This document shows positions 1 through 6,674 of a stretch of DNA of 64,000 nucleotides, piece after piece. The stretch comes from Simiduia aestuariiviva (GTDB taxonomy: Bacteria > Pseudomonadota > Gammaproteobacteria > Pseudomonadales > Cellvibrionaceae). The notes under the pieces are model-generated. The model worked only from the letters and a program-made list of their open reading frames with translations, ran no database searches and was not told the origin of the DNA. The position numbers and the translations under genes are program-made. Position 1 is the first letter of the stretch; every line of letters begins with the position of its first letter. Location of the stretch: contig NZ_JACHXZ010000001.1 of assembly GCF_014192475.1 (NCBI RefSeq), positions 978,110 to 1,042,109 of the forward strand, given 5' to 3'.

Positions 1-1
1 C

Positions 2-289
2 GTTGTCGCAATTCTAGTGCGGATACCTATGGGCTTCGTCTTAGATAGCTATCTTGGTTCAAAAAACTATTCTTACTGTCCTTGGTTCACTTCAGCGTCA
101 AACTTTAGTCCTCCAGTTTGGGTGCGAAAGCCACAATACTGCGTTGCTAATTCCAGCCATGTGCAAAGAATGCTAATGGATTGGATAGAGTCTAGGCCTC
201 ATGGCGGCAGAGAGGTGACTGTAGACGAAGTACATCAAAAGGCTGCAGAGCTTATGGAAGCGCATGCGGCGGGTGAACACGTTTATTAG
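2..289 (+). CDS. Hypothetical protein, 3' end of a gene cut by the window edge
   Basis: The frame is open from base 2 through to the stop at 289. The GTG at 17 is probably internal and the true start lies outside the window. About 95 residues are visible. They contain two cysteines in the arrangement 'YCPW' and 'YCVAN', then a helical, acidic tail ending in VY. The spacing GF-YLG, CV, then an amphipathic helix faintly recalls Rap1a/Tai-type small secreted proteins, but this is a weak by-eye resemblance and no function is assigned. A broken dehydrogenase fragment follows on the other strand, so the gene sits at the edge of a decayed accessory region. Confidence 0.45.
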   Translation, partial: VVAILVRIPMGFVLDSYLGSKNYSYCPWFTSASNFSPPVWVRKPQYCVANSSHVQRMLMDWIESRPHGGREVTVDEVHQKAAELMEAHAAGEHVY

Positions 290-310
290 TAGGTTTTAAA
301 GGCTGTTCTG

Positions 311-505
311 TTAGGCACAGGATTGCAACACCGATGCGCGCAGCGCCATGCCATCGTTGCTCAACTTGGCCTCGCGCATTTCGGCAGGGCCAAACAGCGG
401 CCACATGTCAGACGGGTTAATAGGCGCTGCCTGCATGCGCACCAGCACCTGCCCCGCGGCCGGCTCCGGCACCGCCACCTCCTGCAAACTCACTTCCAGA
501 TCCCA
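311..505 (-). pseudogene. Remnant of a zinc-binding (medium-chain) dehydrogenase gene, N-terminal fragment
   Basis: Read on the minus strand, this frame encodes 'LQEVAVPEPAAGQVLVRM' followed by 'AAPINPSDMWPLFGPAE'. That is the usual start of medium-chain quinone oxidoreductase/zinc-type alcohol dehydrogenases, whose N-terminal GroES-like domain has V-P-x-P-x-x-G-x-V-L-V-R and I-N-P-S-D. Only about 60 residues remain of a family normally about 320-370 long. There is no proper start codon context, and the frame runs into unrelated sequence and a stop at 311. No nucleotide-binding Rossmann part is present nearby. I read it as the debris of a deleted gene, possibly lost when the neighbouring cassette was inserted. 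Confidence 0.6.
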
Positions 506-534
506 GGGGCGGCACTTCGCAGCGGCCGCTAAAA

Positions 535-640
535 GGGTGGGGAATCAGGTTTCGCAGGGCGAAGTCTCTTCACAAGACCAAGGGCTTGCTTTGGGTGCCG
601 TGTCTTGCCCACCAAAGAACGGTAACTCGTTCCGGTCGAT
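535..640 (+). repeat. Dispersed direct repeat, copy A, left of the wHTH/nucleotidyltransferase pair
   Basis: This segment and 1826-1926 share a series of identical blocks in the same order: GTGGGGAATCAGGT, GCAGGG, GTCTCTT, ACAAGACCAAGGGC, CTTTGGGT, AAGAA, GGTAACTCG and CCGGTCGAT. Copy A has about 6 extra bases in the middle. The copies are in direct orientation and bracket the 679-1679 module. Confidence 0.75.
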
Positions 641-678
641 AGCAAAGAGGCAGGCCTGTCAGGCAGTTAGTGTGTAGG

Positions 679-1278
679 TCACGGCAGTGAGTGTGTAACA
701 ACGAAGCGCTCGATATCCTCTATCTCCAATGCGCCAATATTCTTGAGGCTCTTGTGAAAGCTAGCAATTTTTTCAAACGCTTCTTGTGAGCCTTCTCTTG
801 TGCAGAATTTCTGTACTTCATTTGGGCTGATGTTGTGACAAAGCATGATGCAAAGCGCCTGAACGAGAGACTGCTTGTCTTGCCAATGGAAGTAGGCCGC
901 AAGGCGATCTTTAACTACATCGATGGCCTGCAAGATCGGTATTGCGCCTTGCGCTGTTTGAAATTCGGTATGGTTGGTAATGAATTCGTCGCCAACTGAA
1001 AGTGGCGCCGAGGGAAACTCGACAACAATATCGGTTTCGTCACTTACAAATACCCGGCCCTTTTTCTGAAATCCCAATGCGTTCATGGCACTTTGTAAAG
1101 CGCGGGGTGATTGGTAAGAAATATCTACCATATCAATATCTTTGGTCAGGTAGCGGTTGTAGGTATAGCAGGCAACTGCTAAGCCGCCTACTAACACCAC
1201 GTCGATATTCCTAGCTTTTAAATGCTGCGCAATATAACCCGCGAGCTGTAGCATTGAAAATTGGGAGATATCTGTCAT
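679..1278 (-). CDS. Nucleotidyltransferase-fold protein, AbiEii/DUF6036-like putative toxin
   Basis: A 199-residue protein with a polymerase-beta-type nucleotidyltransferase signature. 'VVLVGGLAVACYTYNRYLT' is followed by 'KDIDMVDI', giving the GG turn and the D-x-D metal pair. 'DIVVEFP' is a likely third carboxylate. This arrangement is seen in AbiEii toxins and in DUF6036 proteins, which transfer nucleotides to RNA or protein targets; the substrate here cannot be read from sequence. Its start overlaps the end of the upstream winged-helix gene by 4 bases (ATGA), so the pair is translationally coupled and probably one operon. The module looks like a two-gene toxin-antitoxin or defence unit, but a solo metabolic nucleotidyltransferase cannot be excluded. 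Confidence 0.6.
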   Translation of the reverse strand: MTDISQFSMLQLAGYIAQHLKARNIDVVLVGGLAVACYTYNRYLTKDIDMVDISYQSPRALQSAMNALGFQKKGRVFVSDETDIVVEFPSAPLSVGDEFITNHTEFQTAQGAIPILQAIDVVKDRLAAYFHWQDKQSLVQALCIMLCHNISPNEVQKFCTREGSQEAFEKIASFHKSLKNIGALEIEDIERFVVTHSLP

Positions 1279-1679
1279 AGCTTCGATTTGGCTTGTTCTG
1301 TGGTTTTACTGCGCGATACCTTTAATGATTTTTCGTCGGCATAAACCACTGGCTTCTCTGCTTTCCTGGGCCTGTTGCGCGTCATTGCGAGTTTGGTGAT
1401 TAAATCTTGCGGGTAGGCTGCAATTGCTTTTTTTATGAGGGCGGTGAGCGGTGCTAAAAAGGGGTAGCGGGGGTTCAGTTCGTACTCCTGTAACTTCCCT
1501 ATAGCACGGCTTACCACAACACCATCCTCCTCCATCCGGATAAGTTGTTTTTGTACCGCGTTTTGGGAGCTACCGTAAAATTCGGCAATTGCCTTGCCAT
1601 AACCTTTTTCGCGCAACAGCAGGTAAATCAAGATCTTTTCCTGACTTTCGGCCCGCAAAATACCTTTTAGCACAAACAT
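1275..1679 (-). CDS. Winged-helix DNA-binding protein, putative antitoxin/autoregulator
   Basis: About 134 residues. The first 70 look like a winged helix-turn-helix: a helical start, 'GKAIAEFYGSSQNAVQKQLI' as the helix-turn-helix, and 'EDGVVVSRAIGKLQEYELN' as the wing. The C-terminus is rich in lysine and arginine. I chose ATG at 1679 over the TTG one codon earlier. The gene is the first of a two-gene unit with the nucleotidyltransferase, overlapping it by 4 bases. In AbiE-type modules the winged-helix partner is the antitoxin and represses its own promoter; it is usually longer than this, so the match to AbiEi is one of organisation rather than of full length. Regularly spaced repeats lie directly upstream and fit autoregulation. 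Confidence 0.6.
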   Translation of the reverse strand: MFVLKGILRAESQEKILIYLLLREKGYGKAIAEFYGSSQNAVQKQLIRMEEDGVVVSRAIGKLQEYELNPRYPFLAPLTALIKKAIAAYPQDLITKLAMTRNRPRKAEKPVVYADEKSLKVSRSKTTEQAKSKL

Positions 1680-1695
1680 CAATCAATACCTTTTT

Positions 1696-1751
1696 ATACC
1701 AACTAGTGTTTTATATTAACCAATATATGGTTTTTGTAAACCAATTGTTGG
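1696..1751 (-). promoter_or_regulatory. Putative operator array of the wHTH/nucleotidyltransferase operon
   Basis: Immediately upstream of the minus-strand gene pair, three ACCAA boxes (read on the plus strand) start at 1698, 1719 and 1740. They are exactly 21 bp, or two helical turns, apart. Two of them are halves of palindromes: AACCA-ATATA-TGGTT at 1718-1732 and CCAA-TTG-TTGG at 1741-1751. The AT-rich stretch between them would hold the promoter. This layout suits a dimeric winged-helix repressor. Confidence 0.5.
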
Positions 1752-1825
1752 CTTATTGGGGTTGTAGTGCGACCAGAGGCTGGCTTTTCGATTGTCTGTT
1801 TGATTGAGGGCTGGCGGACACTGGC

Positions 1826-1926
1826 GGGGTGGGGAATCAGGTCCCAGCAGGGTGACGTCTCTTTACAAGACCAAGGGCGGCTTTCTTTGGGTTACGTTTA
1901 AAGAAAGGTAACTCGCCCCGGTCGAT
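1826..1926 (+). repeat. Dispersed direct repeat, copy B, right of the wHTH/nucleotidyltransferase pair
   Basis: This is the partner of 535-640 in the same orientation. Its core CTTTCTTTGGGTTAC followed by AAAGAAAGGTAACTC can fold back on itself (CTTTCTTT with AAAGAAAG), so the element may be a degenerate REP-like or miniature element. Confidence 0.7.
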
Positions 1927-1940
1927 CCCGGGGAAAGATA

Positions 1941-1994
1941 GGAAGTTGTGGTGGCTGTCCCGCTAAGGGAAGTTGTGGTGGCTGTCCCGCTAAG
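1941..1994 (+). repeat. Tandem duplication of a 27-bp unit
   Basis: Two identical 27-bp units, beginning GGAAGTTGTGGTGGCTGTCC and ending CGCTAAG, lie head to tail and are followed by a partial third (GGA). They adjoin repeat copy B and fall in no credible gene. Confidence 0.85.
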
Positions 1995-2441
1995 GGATAG
2001 GCGACTAGTACTCTGGTACAAATGTATTAAATGGGTTAAATTTCCGTTGCCATGGAATTTGGGCACGGAAGTGCAAGCGGTATATAAAGGACAATGCATG
2101 ATCCACAAAGCTGAAACAACACCAGATGCTTCTCCGGCTCCAATTCTAGTTGCAACCGCCCTTAGCTTAAACCTGTACGCCTTCTGTACCCAGCTGATGG
2201 CAATGTTTGTCTATTGCTCCCTCATAGTCGGATTGTTGGCTGAAAGGTGATGCTCCAACAGGTGATTCCGCAATTTGTGCAGGAGGGAGGTGATCCCCGT
2301 GGGGGTGTGCGGTGGGTGGTGGCTGATAGGGCTAATTATTGGGATTGATTAGTGGGTTGATCGTTATTTGACCGGTGTGGCGAGTTAAGCAGAAAGCACC
2401 GATCGCCCCAGTCAAGTGATAAGATTGCCCAGCAAAATCAT
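1995..2441. other. Gene-free stretch before the restriction-modification operon
   Basis: Between the wHTH gene (1679) and the first hsdM (2496) there is no ORF with convincing codon structure. The stretch contains repeat copy B, the 27-bp tandem repeat and then unremarkable sequence with short open frames only. A distant promoter for the hsd operon is likely in its right half, but I see no strong -35/-10 pair. Confidence 0.5.
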
Positions 2442-2470
2442 GGGCTTAGACAAGCATCAAGCCTAAGCCC
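2442..2470 (+). promoter_or_regulatory. Inverted repeat directly upstream of the hsd operon
   Basis: GGGCTTAG at 2442-2449 and CTAAGCCC at 2463-2470 form perfect 8-bp arms around 13 bases, ending 25 bases before the first hsdM start. There is no T run after it, so it is more likely an operator or a leader hairpin than a terminator. Restriction-modification operons are often controlled by such sites, but no dedicated controller gene is seen here. Confidence 0.45.
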
Positions 2471-2495
2471 AATCGGTATCAGAGACAAATTACGC

Positions 2496-4013
2496 ATGAC
2501 ATTAATAAACCTAAAAGACCTAGAAGCCCATCTATGGCACGCCGCTCATATCATCACCGGCCCCATAGACGCCTCTGATTATAAAACCTACATCTTCCCG
2601 ATCCTGTTTTTTAAACGGATATGCGATGTGTATGACGAGGAATTTGAGCAGGCCTTGGCGCAAGTGGGTGATGAAGAGCTTGCCAAGGGCGACATGTTTT
2701 ACCGGATTCAGATTCCTGAAAACTGCCACTGGAGTCATGTGTTCAACCGCACAAAAGATGCCGGCCAAGCGTTGAAAGATGCATTCAGAGGCATCGAATT
2801 AGCGAACCCAAAGCTACACGGCATTTTTGGTGATGCCAGTTGGACCAATAAAGATCGCCTGTCAGATGAACTGTTGAGCACACTGCTCAACCATTTCAAC
2901 AAGGTTAATCTAGGCGTCGCCAGCGTGCGTGACGACGACATGGGGCGCGCCTACGAATACCTGATTAAGCGCTTTGCAGATAAGGCCAACAAAAAGGCCG
3001 GGGAATTCTATACCCCGCGCACCATCGTTCGCCTGATGGTGAACATTCTTGACCCCAAAGCGGGTGAAAGCGTTTACGACCCAGCATGCGGTACCGGCGG
3101 CATGCTACTGGAAACCATCCACCACGTTAAAGAAAACGGCGGTGATCCGCGCTTGCTAAAAATCAAAGGCCAGGAGAAGAACCTAACCACCGAGGCCATT
3201 GCCCGCATGAACCTGTTTCTCCATGGGCAGGAAGACTTTGACATTGTGCGTGGCGATACACTGCGTGACCCTAAGTTTCTGCTCAGTGATCGCCTTGAAA
3301 CCTTTGATTGTGTGATCGCCAACCCGCCGTTCAGCCTTAAAGAATGGGGCTATGATCTCTGGTCTGCAGATCCTTATGGCCGTAAACAGTATGGTTTGGC
3401 ACCCAAAACCAACGGTGATTTTGCCTGGGTGCAACACATGTTCGCCTCGCTTAACGATAGCGGCCGAATGGCTGTGGTCTTGCCTCACGGTGTGTTGTTC
3501 CGTGGCGGTGCTGAAGGCGCAATCCGTACCAAGCTTCTGCAGGAAAACCGCATCGAAGCCATTATCGGTGTGGCATCAAACCTCTTTTATGGCACCAGCA
3601 TTCCAGCCAGCATTCTCGTGCTGCGAAAGTCACGCCCGAAGCCCCATAAAGATCATGTGTTGATTATTAATGCTGAAGAAATCTTCACGAAAGGCCGCGC
3701 ACAAAACACCCTGACCAATGATCAAGCTGATGAGATCTATGGCATCTACAAAAGCCAGGTTAAACAGGGCCCCAGTTCAGAAAATAGAAAAGGCGCAGCC
3801 GAAATCGAAGGTGTAGCTCGCTGGGTGCCAATCGGTGAAATCAAAGAAAACGACTTTAACCTGAACATTGCGCGCTATGTGCAAAAACCACTGGAAGAAG
3901 AAACCATCTCGGTAGAAGACGCATTAAAGGATTTTCAGCAAAAGCTCACCGCATTGGAACAAGCCGAAAACGAATTGGAAGCCCTGCTAATCAAAGAGGG
4001 TTTTGAAATATGA
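2496..4013 (+). CDS. hsdM: Type I restriction-modification system methyltransferase subunit HsdM (first copy)
   Basis: A 505-residue N6-adenine methyltransferase subunit that, with HsdS, methylates the recognition sequence. The HsdM N-terminal helical domain starts with 'IDASDYKTYIFPILFFKR'. The S-adenosylmethionine motif is DPACGTGGM at residue 195, the catalytic motif is NPPF at 276-279, and the family motif GEFYTPR is at 169-175. The C-terminus is a short coiled coil, the usual docking surface for HsdS. All catalytic motifs are intact and the length is normal. The gene begins a run of six tightly linked genes; its stop overlaps the start of a second, clearly paralogous HsdM by 4 bases. Two different M subunits with one S subunit is unusual. 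Confidence 0.95.
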   Translation: MTLINLKDLEAHLWHAAHIITGPIDASDYKTYIFPILFFKRICDVYDEEFEQALAQVGDEELAKGDMFYRIQIPENCHWSHVFNRTKDAGQALKDAFRGIELANPKLHGIFGDASWTNKDRLSDELLSTLLNHFNKVNLGVASVRDDDMGRAYEYLIKRFADKANKKAGEFYTPRTIVRLMVNILDPKAGESVYDPACGTGGMLLETIHHVKENGGDPRLLKIKGQEKNLTTEAIARMNLFLHGQEDFDIVRGDTLRDPKFLLSDRLETFDCVIANPPFSLKEWGYDLWSADPYGRKQYGLAPKTNGDFAWVQHMFASLNDSGRMAVVLPHGVLFRGGAEGAIRTKLLQENRIEAIIGVASNLFYGTSIPASILVLRKSRPKPHKDHVLIINAEEIFTKGRAQNTLTNDQADEIYGIYKSQVKQGPSSENRKGAAEIEGVARWVPIGEIKENDFNLNIARYVQKPLEEETISVEDALKDFQQKLTALEQAENELEALLIKEGFEI

Positions 4014-5494
4014 AAAAAGCAGACTTAGAAAACCTCCTCTGGGGGGCCGCCGAGTTTTTGCGCGGCCAAATCGACGCCTCAGACTACAAGCAGTACATAT
4101 TCCCACTGCTATTTTATAAGCGCCTGTCGGATGTGTATTTGGAAGAGTACACCGAAGCATTGGAGATCCATGAAGGCGATGCCGAATACGCCGCCATGCC
4201 CATGTTCCACCGTTTTGATATCCCCCAGGAAGCCCGCTGGGAAAAGGTGCGCCATACCAGCAAAAACATTGGCGAGGCCATTCAAAACGCACTGCGTTTA
4301 ATTGAAGCCAACAACCCGCGCTTACATGGAGTGTTTGGTGATGCCCAGTGGACCAACAAAGAGCGCCTGCCCGATCACATGCTATCTGATCTGATTGAGC
4401 ACTTCAGTAAAATTCCGCTGGGGATTAAATCGGTCGCTCAGGATGATCTAGGTGAGGCTTACGAATACCTAATCAAAAAATTCGCCGACGACTCCGGTCA
4501 CACCGCTGCTGAGTTCTATACCAACCGTACAGTCGTGCACCTAATGACGCGCATCATGGGCTTAAAGCCCGGTGAGACCGCTTATGACCCAACCTGCGGC
4601 ACAGGCGGAATGCTGCTAAATGCGGTGATGGATTTGCGCACCCATGGAGAAGAATGGCGCTCAGTGCATCTCTATGGCCAAGAGGTAAACCTGCTCACAT
4701 CAGCGATCGCCCGAATGAATATGTTCCTACACGACATTGAAGAGTTCGATGTGCTGCGCGGCGATACTCTGGCGGAACCCAAGTTTATTGAAAACGACCA
4801 GCTCAAGCAGTTTGATGTGATATTCGCCAACCCGCCTTACTCCATCAAAAAGTGGAGCCGCGATAAGTTCGCCGCCGACCCTTACGGCCGCAACCTCTAC
4901 GGGGTGCCACCGCAAGGCTGCGCCGATTATGCGTTTTACACCCACATCATCAAGAGCCTAAAGCCTGACACTGGCCGCGCCGCCATGCTTTGGCCACATG
5001 GTGTGTTGTTCCGCGATTCCGAGCAAAGCATCCGTAAACAAGTCATTGAGTCAGACATTATCGAAGCGGTGATTGGCCTTGGGCCAAACCTGTTTTACAA
5101 CTCGCCGATGGAATCCTGCGTGGTGGTGCTCAATTGCAATAAACCCGCTGAGCGTAAAAACAAGGTGTTGTTTATCAATGGTGTGGAACACGTTACCCGC
5201 GAGCGCGCCCACAGCCGCTTATCCGATTATGATTTAGTTGTGCTTTGTGAGGCGTATTTTGAGCCTGAGAAGCAGAACGTCATTACCGCTTTGGTGGATA
5301 TCGAAACCATCAAAGAGAATCTCTACAACCTGTCGATCCCCCTCTATGTGCAAGCGCAAAACAATGGCGAAGTGCACGATATTGAGCATGCCATCGAGGC
5401 ATGGAAGGTTAGCCGGGTTCAATTGAAAAAGCAGACCAATAAATTATTTCAGAGCCTCGCGCAGTTAGGTTACGAGGTAGAACGCAATGACTGA
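4010..5494 (+). CDS. hsdM: Type I restriction-modification system methyltransferase subunit HsdM (second, diverged copy)
   Basis: A 494-residue paralogue of the preceding protein, alignable end to end by eye: 'IDASDYKQYIFPLLFYKR' near the start, then 'LHGVFGDAQWTNK', DPTCGTGGM at residue 193 and NPPY at 274-277. The catalytic tetrad is therefore intact. One difference stands out: the conserved GEFYTPR segment of the first copy reads AEFYTNR here (167-173), changing G and P. The C-terminus again ends in a coiled coil. It overlaps the upstream gene by 4 bases and hsdS by 8, so all three are co-translated. The pair probably forms a mixed M1-M2-S enzyme instead of the usual M2S, but this is inference. 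Confidence 0.94.
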   Translation: MKKADLENLLWGAAEFLRGQIDASDYKQYIFPLLFYKRLSDVYLEEYTEALEIHEGDAEYAAMPMFHRFDIPQEARWEKVRHTSKNIGEAIQNALRLIEANNPRLHGVFGDAQWTNKERLPDHMLSDLIEHFSKIPLGIKSVAQDDLGEAYEYLIKKFADDSGHTAAEFYTNRTVVHLMTRIMGLKPGETAYDPTCGTGGMLLNAVMDLRTHGEEWRSVHLYGQEVNLLTSAIARMNMFLHDIEEFDVLRGDTLAEPKFIENDQLKQFDVIFANPPYSIKKWSRDKFAADPYGRNLYGVPPQGCADYAFYTHIIKSLKPDTGRAAMLWPHGVLFRDSEQSIRKQVIESDIIEAVIGLGPNLFYNSPMESCVVVLNCNKPAERKNKVLFINGVEHVTRERAHSRLSDYDLVVLCEAYFEPEKQNVITALVDIETIKENLYNLSIPLYVQAQNNGEVHDIEHAIEAWKVSRVQLKKQTNKLFQSLAQLGYEVERND

Positions 5495-6671
5495 TAAACA
5501 AACCGTTAAATTTGGTGATATTTGCCGCGAAGTAAAGCTCACCACCAAAGACCCAATTGCCGATGGTTATGAACGTTACATTGGCTTAGAGCACTTGGAT
5601 TCTGGCTCTCTCAAAATCAAGCGTTGGGGAATCATTGCCGAAGATAACCCAAGCTTTACCCGAGTATTTAAGAAGGGGCATATCCTGTTTGGTAAGCGCC
5701 GTCCTTACCTGAAGAAGGCAGCAATTGCTGAGTTTGATGGGGTCTGTTCCGGTGACATAATCGTTCTTGACAACAAAAGCGGCATAAGAAAAGGTTTATT
5801 ACCATATTTAATTCAATCAGAATCTTTCTGGGAATGGTCAATTAAAACCTCTTCAGGCTCACTCTCACCGAGGACTAAATTTAAGTCGTTGGCAGAGTAT
5901 AAATTTGAGCTTTCAGACAAAACTATGCAAGAGCAACAGGAGAAGGCTCTGGAAAAAACTCTTGAAATAGAAAACATTTCCTCGGCATGCGAAGCTTCCT
6001 TATCGATGCTGACTGACATGCTGGTTCTACATAAAACTCATTCAAATCATGCTATTCGCAGCTTAAAACAAGCTCGAGAAATTAATATTCCAGATGGATG
6101 GTCGCAATATAAACTAGAAGATCTGGCCATTAAAGAAAGAAATAGTTTCGTCATAGGTCCGTTTGGTAGCGATTTGGTCGTAAGCGATTTTAAAAACGCT
6201 GGGCATCCAGTCATCTTTGTAAGAGATATCCAACCAAATCGATTAGATTGGATTAGCAACATTTTTGTCGATGATGAAAAGTTTGAAAAATTAGCTGCGC
6301 ACAAAGCACAGGCCGGAGATGTGATTTTTACCAAAATGGGGTTGCCCCCAGGGATCTCAGCAGTTTATCCGGACCTATTAGGCACTGGCATTATTACGGC
6401 TGACATTATTAGGTTGAGACCTAATTTGGATGTTGTTGAGCCTGAGTACCTGTCTTATGTAGCCAATTCTCGATTTTTCAGGCAGCAGGTACGGATGATT
6501 ACTGCTGGGCAAACAAGGCCAAAGCTTACTTTGGCTGATTTTAAAAAGCTGATTGTCTATCTTCCGAGTTTAGACGAACAGAAGAGGCTTTTGGAATTGA
6601 TGCGAAAAATTGAAAGCATAAGATTTGATAGAAAAATACAGAAGTCACTGCTAAATCACTTCTTGGGATAA
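5487..6671 (+). CDS. hsdS: Type I restriction-modification system specificity subunit HsdS
   Basis: A 394-residue specificity subunit with two target recognition domains. The first is at about residues 5-150 and begins 'VKFGDICREVKLTTKDP'. After it comes a central helical spacer ('EKALEKTLEIENISSACEAS'). The second starts at 'IPDGWSQYKLEDLAIKERNS', and a closing helix follows 'LPSLDEQKRLLELMRKIESI'. 'TRPKLTLADFKKLIVYLP' is the typical end of such a domain. Each domain reads half of a split DNA target; the target itself cannot be predicted. From about base 5780 the gene is visibly AT-richer than hsdM and hsdR, as expected for a module exchanged by recombination. It overlaps hsdM by 8 bases, and hsdR starts 3 bases after it. 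Confidence 0.93.
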   Translation: MTDKQTVKFGDICREVKLTTKDPIADGYERYIGLEHLDSGSLKIKRWGIIAEDNPSFTRVFKKGHILFGKRRPYLKKAAIAEFDGVCSGDIIVLDNKSGIRKGLLPYLIQSESFWEWSIKTSSGSLSPRTKFKSLAEYKFELSDKTMQEQQEKALEKTLEIENISSACEASLSMLTDMLVLHKTHSNHAIRSLKQAREINIPDGWSQYKLEDLAIKERNSFVIGPFGSDLVVSDFKNAGHPVIFVRDIQPNRLDWISNIFVDDEKFEKLAAHKAQAGDVIFTKMGLPPGISAVYPDLLGTGIITADIIRLRPNLDVVEPEYLSYVANSRFFRQQVRMITAGQTRPKLTLADFKKLIVYLPSLDEQKRLLELMRKIESIRFDRKIQKSLLNHFLG

Positions 6672-6674
6672 ATA

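Noticed and set aside
323-677. Two overlapping plus-strand frames opposite the dehydrogenase remnant
   Set aside because: They are antisense to a recognisable protein fragment and run into repeat copy A; codon use is implausible.
1948-2250. 100-codon open frame over the 27-bp tandem repeat
   Set aside because: Its N-terminus is just the translated repeat, it has no ribosome site and no family resemblance; the frame is open by chance.
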